A stretch of DNA of 64,000 bases from Syngnathus acus (taxonomy: Eukaryota; Chordata; Actinopteri; Syngnathiformes; Syngnathidae): NCBI RefSeq assembly GCF_901709675.1, contig NC_051093.1, forward strand, positions 2,501,053-2,565,052, given 5' to 3'. Made by a program: the position numbers and the translations under genes. Below the pieces are notes generated by a model. That model saw nothing but the letters and a program-made list of their open reading frames with translations. It was not told the DNA's origin and searched no databases. Below are positions 12,204 to 25,600 of this stretch, one piece after another (position 1 is the stretch's first letter; every line of letters begins with the position of its first letter).

Positions 12204-14895
12204 ATGTCGGCCTGGAGAGCTGTCGTCCTTTTGAGCCTGGCCGGTGAGTCCATGCGGTTCGATCTCATTCAAAGTTATTTTGATGAGTCGGCAACTTGTC
12301 TTTGTAGCCTCGTGCAACCGGGCGAACGAGTGTTCCTACTCGGATCTGCTGGAGCACTTAAAGCTGAGCTCCTCCAACGAATACCTGGCCAACGTCAGGC
12401 CCGTCAAGGACTGGAGGCAGGTCACTGACGTGAAGATAAACATGCTGCTATACGGCATCTTTCAGGTGGTAAGTCACAAAAAAAGTGTACTTGATATTTT
12501 CTGTATTTCATGTATCAGATGTCAGTTAATGCCAGCTGTCTCATTTTGAGTGTTTTATGCTGAGAGTTTAGAATTTCTTTGTCGTTTTGTGTGGTTTTCT
12601 TTTGTGGCGCACTGGTTAGCACAGCGTCTTATAATTTGGGGCGTGCGGGTTCGACTCCACTTCCGGCCCTCCCTGTAGAGTTTGTATGTTCTCCCCGTGC
12701 CTGCGTGGGTTCCCCGGTTTCCTCCCACATACCAAAAACATGCATGGTAGGCCGATTGAGCACTCCAAATTGCCCCTAGGTGTGAGTGCGAGTGCGGATG
12801 GTTGTTCGCCTCTGTGTGCCCTGCGATTGGCTGGCAACAGGTTGACGTCAATTTTTGACGTCATACACATTTTTGCATCAGCCTGCAAAAATTTTAGAAC
12901 GCAAAATGAAAATAGTTTCTCTACTTTAATTTTCTTTGTTGTCAATGCGCAGGATGAGAAGCTTCAAACCTTCATGAGCCACGTGTGGATTCAAATGGTG
13001 AGAAGCCTCTCAGTCGACGCGTATCAAATTAACAATTTCTATGTGGTGCTCGTTTTATCTTTTCTGTTTGGCAGCTCTGGAAGAACGATTTCCTCAGGTG
13101 GAAACCGTCCGATTTCTGCAACATCACCGAATTCACCTTTCCCAGCTCCAAACTGTGGACGCCTAACGTAAACATCCAAGAGGAGTGAGTTGACTTAGCT
13201 CATCTTTCCATCGTTGTTGCTGACGTAAGAGCAGGTGGCACTCTCGAGTCCGCCGCACTGTGCCTTTTGTGTCTCACACATGTTCAGTGTAACACAAGAC
13301 ATGACTATTATATAATCATTGTGAGCGATTTGAATAGCGGCTTCCGTGCGTTTGCAGAACGTCACGTGTAATCAAACCGCACAATAAGAACAAGACCTTT
13401 GTGCGTGCGTTTGCACAACTAATGGACGCACACAGCGGCAATATCTGACGGAAAAGTCGCAGAAGTCTGGAATTTTGGTTTGGCGCAGCCATTTTAGGGT
13501 CACAGCGTCTTCCATAAAATTCAGTTTCACTGAACATGAGATGTGGTTGGCATGGCTATCCTTGAGGTCAAGTCCTAGGAAGTCATGCCTGGAAAGACAC
13601 ACAAAGTTTGTCTTTATTTTTCTCTGACCAATCGCAGTGCCTCGGATAGCGGGAGCGTCCAGGAGAGTGAGCATGTGAGGGTGTTCTCCAACGGAATGAT
13701 TCACAAGAGCGCCCGTCAGCGGCTGACATCCACGTGCACGCTGGACCTTTGGAATTTCCCCTTCGACCGGCAGAGCTGCAACATCACCTTCTCCTCCATG
13801 ATCAGTGACGGTAAGAGTGGACGGCGGGCTAAGAGTCGGAAAGGAAGCTTCTTCAACGCCTGTCGTCCCAATCCCAAATCAGATCAGGCCATACGAGTCG
13901 GGGCCTTCGCCGGCGACGAATTTCTCACAAACATCTCGGAGCAGTCTATGGTGACTCGTGGGGAGTGGAGCCTGAAGCACTTGGAAATCACTCAGAAGAC
14001 CGAGAGATGGGAGAATTGGAGTTCGCTGGTTTACCAGGTGAGGTTTGCGTCAAGTCCACTTCTGCTGCATTCCAAGAATTCACAGTTGAGCTCCTCAGAT
14101 TATGTTTCTCATCATAATTGGCCATTGCGCACAGGTGAAAATCGTGCGGAAGCCAATGCTGTATGTCATCAACTTCATCATTCCGCTCTTCTACCTGCTG
14201 GTGTTGGACGTGGCGTCCTTCTTCATCAGCGAAGCCCGGGGCGAGAAGTTGAGCTTCAAGATCACTGTCCTGCTGTCCATCTCCGTCTTGCTGCTCATCC
14301 TCAAGGACCTGCTGCCCTCCACCGAGGACAGCCTGCCCATCATAGGTGAGCGAGCGGGCGGTCGCATCCGTCCTGTCGCGCTCTCGCTGACGACGCCTCT
14401 GATGCCTTTCAGCAAACTTCTGCGTGGGTGTGTTCGCCCTGGTGGGCCTCAGCGTGCTGGAGGCCATGCTGGTCAGTTTCATCATCGACCTGGATGACAA
14501 GTTCCCCAAGAAGTCGACAAGGGTGTCCAACAGGGAAGTTCCCTCTGAGAAACGGAAGAAGAAAGGTGGGTGGCAGACACGTGACGCTTGCGCAAATTGT
14601 GCAAGTCCATTTGGAACCCACCTCTGTCCTTGCAGATCCTGTGAAGGAGAAAGCGGAAGGTTTGCCCATCCAGACTGGACCTCCGTCACAGCGCGAGCAG
14701 CTGAGGCTGGTCTTGCAGGAGGTTCTCGTGGCTCAGCGGGAAATGGCGAGTGCAGCCAACGCGCCTCGGCCCAAACGCTTCCGACGGGTTGCGGAAATCA
14801 TCGACCTCATCTTCTTTATTTTTTATTTTGTCACTGTTGGGATTTTCCTGGCGGTGGTGTATCACATTTGGATTCCACCAGACTTTTACAGTTAA
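12204..14895 (+). CDS. 5-HT3-receptor-like Cys-loop ligand-gated ion channel subunit
   Basis: Plasma-membrane pentameric channel subunit. Exons: 12204-12243, 12308-12468, 12953-12997, 13075-13184, 13638-13810, 13883-14037, 14135-14345, 14413-14565, 14636-14895; phases match, giving 435 aa. A signal peptide covers about residues 1-19. The Cys loop is C152-C166 with WNFPFD inside. Four membrane helices follow: M1 about 236-258, M2 about 266-287 (GEKLSFKITVLLSISVLL), M3 about 305-330 and M4 near the C-terminus. Glu265 before M2 is the hallmark of cation-selective subunits. The exon plan, including the 45-bp exon, matches the nicotinic/5-HT3 family. Loop-D W79 and a loop-A Glu (E118) are kept, but the loop-B position equivalent to human 5-HT3A W183 is M173. 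Closest by eye to fish proteins called 5-HT3A-like. A zinc-activated-channel relative is possible, so no symbol is given. Confidence 0.88.
12604..12843 (+). repeat. tRNA-headed SINE, 3'-truncated copy
   Basis: Lies in intron 2 of the Cys-loop receptor gene. The head has an A-box-like TGGCGCACTGGTTAGC at 12605 and a B box GGTTCGACTCC at 12648. The body carries words very common in percomorph genomes: GTATGTTCTCCCCGTGCC, GTTTCCTCCCACAT and ATTGCCCCTAGGTGTGAG. It breaks off after CTGCGATTGGCTGGCAAC, just before the part retained by the antisense copy at 51683-51819. Confidence 0.8.
12843..12863. promoter_or_regulatory. Two consensus cAMP-response elements
   Basis: The palindrome TGACGTCA occurs twice, at 12843-12850 and 12856-12863, spaced 13 bp start to start. 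It sits at the broken 3' end of the SINE, within intron 2 of the receptor gene. Full-consensus CREB/ATF sites are rare by chance, but function is unproven. Confidence 0.45.
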
Positions 14896-15400
14896 ATTCA
14901 AGCGCACACAATCAAAACACATGAAAATTCATGATTTGTTTGGAAATGTAGCCAGAGATCATATTTATCAATTTTCTGTGATTACAAGACGCTGATTAAG
15001 TTGGCATGATAACAAGTGTTCATTCAATTAATTTGACATTGTTTGTAAACGTTATTCCATTCATCAGTTCACTTCATATTGCACTTCTCCTCAACTCATA
15101 TAAACAATGGTCCGGTTACATCGTGAAATATTTTCATGTCATTTCTTCACACACTTAGGTCGCCAACACATCGTGCAAAGTCCACGTGTCAGATGATCTC
15201 TTGGAAATCCTTCAAAGTAAAATCTACGTTGTCGAAAACAGCATGATGTTCTCTTATTTCGGAAATTCAAAGCAGAAACGCTTGAGAACCCCCTTGAACG
15301 CCTCATTGGCGGCTTCTGAGCTACACTAATGGGGAAAGTGTCACGTTGTGCGACTTTTCGCTTATGGTGGACCAAATGAACAGCTTATGTTGCAATTTGG
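14896..15400. other. Intergenic spacer downstream of the receptor gene
   Basis: Contains the likely 3' UTR of the Cys-loop receptor gene. No clear AATAAA is present; variants such as TATAAA (about 15100) may serve. The short frames present show no family resemblance. Confidence 0.4.
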
Positions 15401-15529
15401 GAGAAGGGTTCTGCTTTCGCGTGGAGCTCGCGGGCTGGTCGGTGTGGATTTAATCCGGTTGACGCCTCGGAGCGTACTGCTAGCCCTGTTAGCGGCTACC
15501 TACAGCTAGCAAAACATACAGCAAGACAG
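15401..15529 (+). promoter_or_regulatory. Predicted tmem104 promoter and 5' non-coding exon
   Basis: A GC-richer patch ends in the strong donor GCAAGACAG|GTGAGC at 15529. No long frame opens here. The tmem104 start codon at 16601 is preceded by an 18-base C run and ATCAG|GTGAGG, which acts well as an acceptor at 16578. A non-coding first exon here, spliced to 16579, is the simplest reading. The left edge is a guess. Confidence 0.4.
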
Positions 15530-15855
15530 GTGAGCTAATGTTTACATTTTACAGAAAGGGAAGCCCCATTGACAGATGTAAGGATTACTACAATGCAGGG
15601 TGTACCCAATGTGGGTATACTGGTTGTTCTGTTTTTTTCTCCACAGGTACAGTAAGTGCATTCTAGAAAAAAAAAAAACGCACAACTTTGCGTCATGAAT
15701 ACTTAATGCGCGTTTGTAGGACAAATCTGGAATAAAATGGACTTTTATTTATTTAGCATGCCTAGTCGAAAAACAAAAACTTATTTACATTAGTTGTGTG
15801 CAAGATACAGCAGTTTATACCTAGAACCTTATCCATGAAACAAAGTGTAACAATA

Positions 15856-16553
15856 TCAGACAGCCTTATCTTTGCAGGCGATGCAAATTTTAGCCATACA
15901 TTTTCCACATACAGGATGTTTGCAAACATCACAGTTCTGTTGCGGCCACATCCTACTTTTATCTGACAAGTCACTAATTGTCAATTGTCCCGTTGCTGTT
16001 GACGCTGCCATCGCTACGGGATTCCTGGCTGACATCTCAGCTGATGTCAGTTCTGTAGACAGCTGACGTAAGAATTCCCTGATATTAGTGCCAGTGACTT
16101 GCCGGTAGATTATCCACTAATTGACTCCAGCCATATCTAGAATGTTTGAAGAACAACACTGCAAGTGGCCATCTTCTGCATCCTGCCTTTGTAGACATCT
16201 GTCGGCACATTGCGTCAAGCATGTCGACTCCGCATTTGTTGCTGTTGTAATACAGGATTGATTCTGTCTTCTTTTTGCCATCTGTCTGGCACAGAGAACC
16301 TTTTTGCAGAGTTGACAGCAGCACAACAGATTTCGAGGGCTTTGATTGGTATCTGACCAACTGAATGGAGCCAGACCTGTAAAATACTGACTCACGAGTG
16401 GCCATCTTTGAAGAGCTTGGAATCTCTCTCCTGTTCCATCCTATTGATGTCTGCTTTTCCATAAGCTTCAGTGCTAGGTCTTTGCTTGTGAAAAAGTTGT
16501 CAGTGATGACGTCGGACCTCAACGCTGTCCTCTCAATTGTGTTTATCAAAACC
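15856..16553 (-). mobile_element. piggyBac-family transposase relic (C-terminal half)
   Basis: Read on the minus strand, the fragment shows the order typical of PGBD/piggyBac transposases. First comes a DNFFTS block (VITDNFFTSKDLALKLMEK), then NRREIP, then LLSTL. Next is NKCGVDMLDAMCRQ, with the conserved GGVD-type aspartate, and then RRWPLAVLFF. A frame break occurs around 16085-16090. After it the other frame carries the C-terminal cysteine-rich domain (CDVCKHPVCGKC, CIAC) and stops at 15856. The N-terminal part and its first catalytic aspartates are absent, so the copy is dead. It lies in the first intron of tmem104, ending next to the poly-C splice tract. Confidence 0.85.
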
Positions 16554-16600
16554 AACCCCCCCCCCCCCCCCCCATCAGGTGAGGATAAATCCTGACAACC

Positions 16601-19600
16601 ATGGCAGGTGGAATCACAGAGACGGGGGAGCCCTACTCTGCCTTTGTGAGTATGCCACCTCGAAGCATTCGTTTCGTCTCCTTTTAGAGTTCTATAAAAG
16701 CGTTTCATGACGTCGAAGCACGTGCTTTGTTGGAGACGGGATTGCTCAATGAGGAAGCGAAAGTGCTGAAGCGCATCCTCTCGCTGGGCCCACACTTTTA
16801 ATGATTAAAGCTCTCTGACAGCTGATCGGCTCCTTCCTAAGTGGGCAAGAACATGAGCGTGAATAAATAATGTATAGCCAAGACAAGCATTAAGAGAAGT
16901 AACAAAATGGCCGTCTGTTGCAGGTGGGTCTGGTGTACATGTTCAACCTGATTGTGGGAACAGGGGCCCTCACCATGCCCAGAGCTTTCGCCACGGCCGG
17001 CTGGGTAGTCAGCTTGACGCTCATCTCCTTCCTGGCGTTCATGAGGTGAGTGTCGCGCTTCAGAACGTAACGCCACATTTTAACATTTTTTATTGTTATT
17101 TGTTTGTTTGTACCTAATAACATGACCTCCCCGCTCATCAGTTACATGACCACCACCTTCGTGATCGAGGCGATGGCGGCGGCCAACGCTCATCTGCGAT
17201 GGAAGAGGAGAGAGCAGGACGAGGTTATCTTATCATATATTAATTTATAGATTATGAATTGATTTTTTAACAACGACTGCGTTGCCTAACCAGCAGATTA
17301 ATGACGACTCTGCCTCAGACATCTCAGACGATGACAGCACAGCGAGGGGGCGGGCCGAACCGGAGACCAAGCCCATCTTGTCAGTTCGTAAGTGGTCACA
17401 TCATTGGAACCCAAAAAAAATGCATTCATCTCAAGTGATAGTAGGAATAAATATATAATATAAATGACATTTCCTCAATAATTCACATCACTCCGCCTTC
17501 CCCAGAACGTTCCGGCAGTACCGTGGACCACTTTGACATTGCCGAGCGCGTAGAGATGGGCCAGATGGCGTCCATGTTCTTCAACAAAGGTAAACACTCT
17601 CGCCGCCAGGCGTCCGTCTGTCCCGTCGTTCACCTTTTTCGCCCGAATGATCATGCCGATGGAATTCCATAAATGGATCTTGCCTTCACAATTACAAAGA
17701 AGAACACAATGTCATTAGGAAAAGATTGCACGCCTCAGGTGGTAATTACCTCTGCAGGCCCTCATGCAACCTCATCGTCACTGGCCATTTGTGGGACTCG
17801 GTGTGCGGCCAGCAGGGGGAGCTCTCAGCACACATGCTAGGCAATTGGCGAATATATTGGAAAAGGTAGAATATTTTTCTATTATATAGAAATAAACACG
17901 CTCAGAGTTTTGATACATGAAATTGTCAAAATAATCTTTCATTTTCGTGTTTTAATTGTATTTTTTCATTTGAATTAATAATTGTTTTTAAAAAGTAAAA
18001 TAGTGTATTTTAAAAATATTTTCAAGCTTTAGCTTTTTCTTCTTTTATGAAATTAAATGATCAAAATGGCATGTGAAATCCCTAAAAATATAATTATTCA
18101 TACTCATGTTTTATTTTCTTATTTATAATTGATTTTGAATTTTTAAATTAAAAAAAAAATTAAAATTTGTAAAATGTGGTTCGTTTTAATGAAGCATTTT
18201 CTTGTTATCTTTCCTGCTTAATTTAGTTGAGTACTTAATTTTTTTTATAATGTGTTAAACGTGTATAAAGTTGCTTATTTTATGTAATGATTGATGATGT
18301 AATTTTTTTTACTAGACGCAATAAATCAATTGACGAATTGTTTGATGAGAAAGGAATTTAAAAAAATTAATCCACCAATTTTAGGGAAAAACAACAAAAT
18401 ACACATCACAAATTGTTGGCAGTTATTTGGGTAAGGTGAGTGTGAAGATAAACCACATGCTGCTTCACTAATCTGAATACATTGCCAAAATGTTAATAGC
18501 CTAAATGTCAGCTTTCAAATACATTTTAGTGTGCAACCGTCGAGTCGCGCGCGAGTCACGTGTCAAGTGACGATTTAATCCAGAAGGACTCGGACAAAAG
18601 ACGAAATTGCAAAGGATTACGGGAGTGTGTGTGCGCGTGTGTGCGTAGGGACAGATGCTAGCCTGTGATAACAAGTGTGTACTTCCTCTTTCTTGGCAAG
18701 AGCGCCAGCAGAAAAGAGCCGAGCGCTCGTGTCATTTTGCGATTGCCAATGAAATTTGACAAAATTTCACGCCAACCACAAAGTCTCCTGGTGATTTTTG
18801 TGAAGAACAATTAACATGATTGGCAGAGAGAGGAACTATCTTAAAAAAACAACTTATTAAAATGTGAGTCGCATTGGGGCCAAATGGTGCAGTGACCTCG
18901 TGGATCCAGTACATGGAATACTTGTAAAATTAAGCCACTTGTTTGTATCTGCTCATTACTGCCACCAGCAGGACTGGAATAGAACAGCAACAAAAGTGTA
19001 CTGGAAGTGTAGAAAAAAAATCGAGCACAAAAGTATTCAACCTCATTTTGGAAGTAAAAAATGGTGGCGTCCGGACATTGTGTTGTTATCGTGACAATTC
19101 TCTCCTCTGCATCAGTTTCCGTGTTGACAAGGTCAACTGCCGTCATGTTTTCTTGCTGCAGTGTCCTACTTGTGGATATTTAAGAACGAAGTGTATATGT
19201 GTGTTTGCGTGTGTGGCCGGGCCGCTGCCTGGGGGCCGGGCTCCATTTAGATTTAATTTGTAAATCTTCCTTCATCAAACTTTCCCTGGGATCTTCTTCC
19301 CTCCCAGCAGACTCATCAGACTATAAACTTGAAGGCGAAGGTTAATGAGGGCAAACTGTACAACGAATGGTTTGAGACCAAGCACAAGGGCTGAACCATT
19401 TTAGGAAAAGATTGAACAAATTGAGACCTTGAAAGTGATCATATTTAGAGAGCATGTTTCAAAAGTCCATGTGACATTGTTGCATTGTCTACCTGATTTT
19501 GTACCTCCCCACGTGTTGAGAACTTAATTAAAAAACAGCCTGTGCCGTTGTTAGGCCGTCATGGCGGCTGTCAGTCAAGCTGGCCTTCCGCTGACAGACG

Positions 19601-22600
19601 ACGGCGACCACTCGCGGCTCCGACACGTGCGGCGTGCGGCGCCTGCTAATTGGAAAATGTTACTGACATTGAACAGGGGGGGGGGTCTGCATTTAATGCA
19701 CAGTGAGAAAGGGGCTCAAGCAAGGATTTATGATCTTTGCATTTCACACAGAACCCAGCAAAGCACAGCATCCCACAAAATGCTAATTAGCTTCTGGATT
19801 GCAGACGACTTTCATTCTAAAGCTTTTCTTGCAAATCATCAATCCCCCAGAAAAATAAAGTACGATTACATCTTTGACGGCAGCGTGCGAGGGGCTATTG
19901 ACTGGATTTCCAGCCCGTTAACTTGATGGATGTTTGTTTATGTGCTCGTTTCATTTTTTACTGTTTAATTCCTCAACTCGGACTTTTAATGGAAGAGCCC
20001 ATTCAAGGTTTGATGCCATAAAGCTGACATTTTTTATTCCTCCTCACTGGACCCGCCTTGACTTTCCTCGGCGCTAATCAATTATCTGACCGTTGATCCC
20101 CCGCCCCTCCCTCTTTGCCTCAACCACAAAAGGGTGATGGATGAGGGGGGGGGTCACTCGGATGATCATCGCTGCGTGATGATAACGAGGAAGTAACGTG
20201 AGGGCAGATGGCGAGGAATCAAAGTTTGCCCTTGTGTGGCTGAGTTAATTTCATATTTGCAGCCATGCGTCGGAGCGACGAGCGTGCATATTAATGAGGC
20301 AAACGTGCACGTTGGCCTTATTTGTCCACCAACGTTTGCCGACGAGCTGTTTGCTCCGATGATGAAGATGAGCGCGCCGCTGCTTGATTAAGAATGTCCA
20401 CAAACGCTTCGCATTGTACACAACGACTCTTGATGGGATTTATTCACGTGTCGTTTCCAATATGCGGCCTACGGCGAGTCTCGCACATTTGACTTTTTCT
20501 TCTTGTGTTGTCTTGCAGTGGGCGTCAACATGTTCTACATTTGCATCATCGTGTACCTGTACGGCGACCTGGCCATCTACGCCGCTGCCGTGCCCATTTC
20601 GCTCATGGAGGTGGCCTGGTGAGTGGACGTTTGTTGACTTTTACCGCTGGATAAAATTAAATATATTTTGTAGCCGAAGGCCCCAACCCCCCCCCATCCA
20701 TATTGGAAGGCTCGCTCGTGCATGTTTTGGCAGGGCTGAGCGGCTGGTGCGCCGTCTTCTAGTTGTTGCTGGTATTTGTGAAGACAATAACAGCGAGCTG
20801 ACTCCGCCTGACCTCCCTCGGCTGCCGGCGCTCCCGGGAATCTCGCTGGCTTCCAGACCCATTTTTATTGCCACTGTGCTTTATTATAACAGCCTCAGTG
20901 CACAATGTGTTGTTTGAGAGGCGTGATGGGAGCCCGTCATGCTCCTGCTTTCTCCTTCAAAAAAAGAACCCCGCCCCCCCAAAAAGAAACCAGACACTTC
21001 ATTAGGTACCCCCGCCAAAGTGAATAAACTCCAAACAATCCTGCCGCTCAATTGTGATTGACAGGTGTCAGAAAAGTATTGTTGACAGGACAATGTGAGT
21101 TTCCAAAACCTTTCAACCGTGCTAACATTTTGAATATATTCACAAATATTTGCCGCTGAAATGCGAATGTGTTTATTCCTTCAGCGGGAACCATTCGTGC
21201 AGCGCAGGAGCTGTGAAGTACAACGACACGGACGCGTGCTGGGGCTCGGTGACCAGGAAAGACGCCTACAGAGTTTTTCTGGTAAGTCCTCGCTTCTCCT
21301 TCTCCTTTCCCCGGCACTCCTCCTTCCACATTTCTCCAAACATTCCATTCTGGGCGCCACCATGCGATATATTTCAGGATCAGCACGACACGTAAAAGTG
21401 TCCGTAATTCCTGCTAATCTGTGCTGGCCTGAATGAGTCTGTGTCTGATTTATAGCATATTAGATGAGAAATATGGCGGCGGCGTTGAAGGGGACACAAA
21501 ACGGCGGGCATAAATCATAAGTGAAACGACGGGCGTCGGCGGAATGTAAATGAGCCTTCTGCCGCTGCCGTTAATGTTTAACAATCAGAGCGTGAACGCG
21601 GGCTGACGATGAATGCGGCGAACATAAAAGCATCGTGCTTTATTAAGGAGCCGAGTAAAACCGGACCACTACACCGGTGTCGGGGCCATAAATCTTCAGC
21701 TTTTTAAAGGATGCTTCTTGTTGTCGCTCATCATTTCGCTGCTTTGTTAAGTTCCCCCTCTCTGCCAGGTGGGATAGTGTTCGACAAGTGTTACTGTTGT
21801 TACGCTTTGTTCTCGGCCGGCCGTGATGATTTGTCCTCTCGCCGTTGATTAAAAAGTCACTTTCCAAAAGGTTGACTTGAGAAATTGGCTGTCATTTTTC
21901 CTCCAGATTATTCATTTTCAAACCACTTAATAGACACTCGAATGTCTTTGGTCTTTTTTTGGATGCTGCTGCCCTCTGGCTGAACTTGGTACGTTCCGTT
22001 GCCAATGTCTCGCAGTCTCATTCGGCACGGTTGTATTTTTCTCGGACCTCCTTTGCGTCTGATTCAGATGTGCGCAGCAGATCGACACGATCGACGACTA
22101 ATTAGCGTGCGCGCTGGCAGCTAGCCGTCGCTACTTGATGTGACACAACAGAAAGCGCCCCGGTCGGGCAGAAGCTGCTAAGCGGATCAATTGGCTGTGA
22201 TTTTCTGCACTGATTGATTCCACAGAGGCAGCGTGGCGCCAATGTGGCGGCAATGTGCCAGGAGGGAGGCACTTGCGTAACTACGCCGGCCGCCGTTGAT
22301 CTCGGCCGGCCTCTTTAGCGCCGCTATGATTGAAAAGATTAAGAAGCGGGTGGCGGTGGCGCCTTTCGAGGGGGGCGGGGATGTTGCCCGTCCTAAGACT
22401 CCAATTAAAACCACGCCATGTCCTTGATTGTCCCCCTGCCTTTGGCGCATTTAGCTCGCCAAGTGGCGGGTGGCGTGCTCCACCTCGCGCCGTTTTAACG
22501 CCTGATTTATGGCCCCTTTGCAGGGGAGAGAAAAAAAAAAATCAATGCGCTATATGCACTTTATGCTTACGCCGCATTGTTGGCAGCTTATCTCCATGTA

Positions 22601-25600
22601 GATATTTCTATTACGTTGTGTGGCCGCTGTCCCGCGTGTTGGGCTAAAGTTAATTTAAAGCTACCCCCCTCCCCCTGTACATTGCTGATTGATGAACACA
22701 CTGCTAAATGTTTTCTTCCGAGGAGCCTCATTGACCTTCGTTCCCTGCGGGGGCCGCCATTTTGGATCTTAGCCACACGCTTGCTGCCTTTGTCCTGTTG
22801 CTATAGTGTGTGCGCACGCGTGTTACAGTCGTGTTCCACTCTAGCATATTGAAATTATAATTTATGTATACACCCCTGTAATTGAACACATTGCGATGAA
22901 AGTTTATGGCTTACACACCTCCAATATTCCATTTTAGTATCCTGATACCATTGTACATTTTATGCATGTACACCTCTAAAACGGCTCGTGTTTAATGAGA
23001 AACCCCTCCATGATCCCATACTTGGGTCTGTTTAATGTTCCGTACACTTTTAATCCAGCATGATTCCATCCTGTGCACTTGACCTTGACAAGCCGCGCAA
23101 CATCTGCGGCAGGTATAAGAAACAGAAAGCGATGATTGAACGCAAGACGTCGTTTGACGTGGAGGTGCTAGGAGACGTCCGGGGTACAGATGGCTTGATG
23201 GAGAAGATCGCAGTAGGTGCCAAATTTGGAGGGGGAGGGCGGGGGATTGCTGAAGGGGAACTCAAGGTCAATCACGGATGAGTGACAGAAAAAAAAGAAG
23301 ACATTGTTGGGCTCCATCCGCTCCTGCGAAACCGGCTTCCCTTAGGAAATGATCTCAGTTCCCGGTCAAGCTTGTTTTTTTAAGGACGTCAGCGTCGGCA
23401 CAATGTTGAAATTCCGATCGGTGCTCTTCATTAATGGAGCGGCAGAATTATTCATCGTTCTCGTCTGGCGGCGCCGCGCTGACCTCGTTGCCGCGACCTG
23501 AGCTCATCTCTGACCAGATTTCCATCATGCCACTTAAACAGGCTGCGAAGCGCCACCCTTGATGATTTGATGGATTTTTTTTTTCTTCTTCTAAAAAATT
23601 CACACACACAAAAACGGTCAGTGCGAGATGTGGTCGCGGACGTGCGCGTCCAATTTTCTTCTGTCAAAAGCACAAACAGGACGGAGAACAGACAGAAGGG
23701 AAATGCGTGAGCCGCGTCAACGTCAGCCCGACTTTGGCCGAGCAACATGTGGCAAATTTATTGCGACGGCTGACAGGGCGAGAAAGATCTATGACATTAG
23801 TTTTTTTTTCACCCCCATTGGAATTCATGGACATTGTCCTTCTCCAAGCGTCAGCAGTATTTTCACTAACGTATAAGTACATAAAAAAAAAGTTAGCAGC
23901 TAATGCTAACAGGCCCCCGCCCCCTTCCTTGAACCTCCTCTTATGCTAACTTGACTTTGTGCTTTTTCTTTGCTTTGCCGTCTCGCCCGGGGGCGGGCAG
24001 GCGGCCTTCTGATGAGGAGCTAATAGGTTGAATCCCGGAGCTTGTATCCATCAGCGCCTTAGTCACCTTTGCAATTTCTCATCCCTGACTCAGCGCTTAT
24101 TGCTTCTCGGCCCAGTGCACCTTTACGGGCCGACTGGGTGGAAGCCGAGCTTGATAAGCGGCGAAACAAATTGACACGTTCCGATGAGCTGAGGTGAATT
24201 TCTGCAACATGGAGCTGATGGGCCAAAACGCACCAAAGCATCATGGCGGTCATTTAGTGTAATGATGTTGATTTTTTTTTTTTTTTTTTTTTCCCCCCGT
24301 CTTAGGTGGTTAGTTAATCAGCCACTGTGAATCTTGCCCATCATCATGGTGATTCTCAATGATGCTTGCTCGGTCCGGTAATCGAGTTCCTCCTTTTGAC
24401 TCGTGTCCCTTTCCAGATCATTTGGAAAAACAGAAGTTAGAAATGCAAAATGACGCTTTTCTTAAGTAGCCTTAGCTGGTTTTATTGCTTTTTTGACGAG
24501 GTGCAGACAGTCGTGCGGCAAAACTGCCTTACAAGATCATCTGGCATTTATTAGCCTTTGAATAAAAATGACAATTTGATGGGTTTTTTTCAGAGCCTTT
24601 TCACCGTTCTATTGGGACCGTTCACGTTCTTCAACGCGCAGAAGACGAAATACCTTCAGATCCTCACTTCGCTCATGCGCTGGATTGGTAAGGCTTCATA
24701 TCTTTCTACAATATCACACGAAAGACAAAATAATGTCAGTTTTCTTCCTGGTTGACAAAGTTGAGATGTTACGAACGGACAGACGATATTTTGATCTCGT
24801 CCCATTCAATCTCAAGACTTTAGAATGTCCAAAATCTGCCTCATGAAGCCAGCTTTGTGAAATTTAGTAGACATTTCTGTCATGAGTAGACCCACAAAAA
24901 AGATCTGAAAGTCGTACCCAAAATGACACATAACGTCTGACCTTTTGGTTTGAAGTGGCCATTTTAGGGTCAAAGCATTTCCTCAGGTTGCGAACCAAAA
25001 ATTCAGCCCCCTAAGACACTTTGACTTAGCAACATGAAATTTGGTAGCCATGCGTACCATTAATAGACCCACCAAAAACTCTCAAAGAGCCTGAAAAACA
25101 CTTATACCAAATTTAAGTTTGTCCGTTAGATGTGTCCAGCCACGTTTGTTCCGATGATGTTATGAAATCCTCCCTTGGTACTTTTTTGACCATACTCCAG
25201 GGATTTCATCCTTGGTGTGTGTGGCGTCGAGGTGCATCCGTCAAAGTTGCGGTGCCGCTTGGCGTCCCAACTTCCCATCTCCTCACTCTGACAAGCTTGA
25301 CGGGCCGTCCCACCCTTGATTGGACTGTCACTCACCGCCACCTCGAAGTAAAATAGTGTCCGCACTTAAAGACGCGTTGGGGCACTGATGAAAGTGAGGG
25401 CTCCACCTTTCACGTCCTTTCTTCATCATTCTTTCCTTTGAGACTTTTGTTCCTCCTTTTCATGCTTGCTTCCTTGGTTTCGTAACATTCTTGTTTTCGT
25501 TTGTCCCGCCAGCCTGTCCGTCACGTTTTTTTTCGGTGTCGTGGTTGCGACGTAGCGTGCGACACGGTGTTGACTTCATCCTCTGTCACCTTTCGTGAAG

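Noticed and set aside
16085-16795. 236-aa minus-strand frame taken as one transposase ORF
   Set aside because: Only the part up to about 16553 resembles piggyBac. The first 80 or so residues are antisense to the tmem104 first coding exon and its C tract, so it is not one protein.
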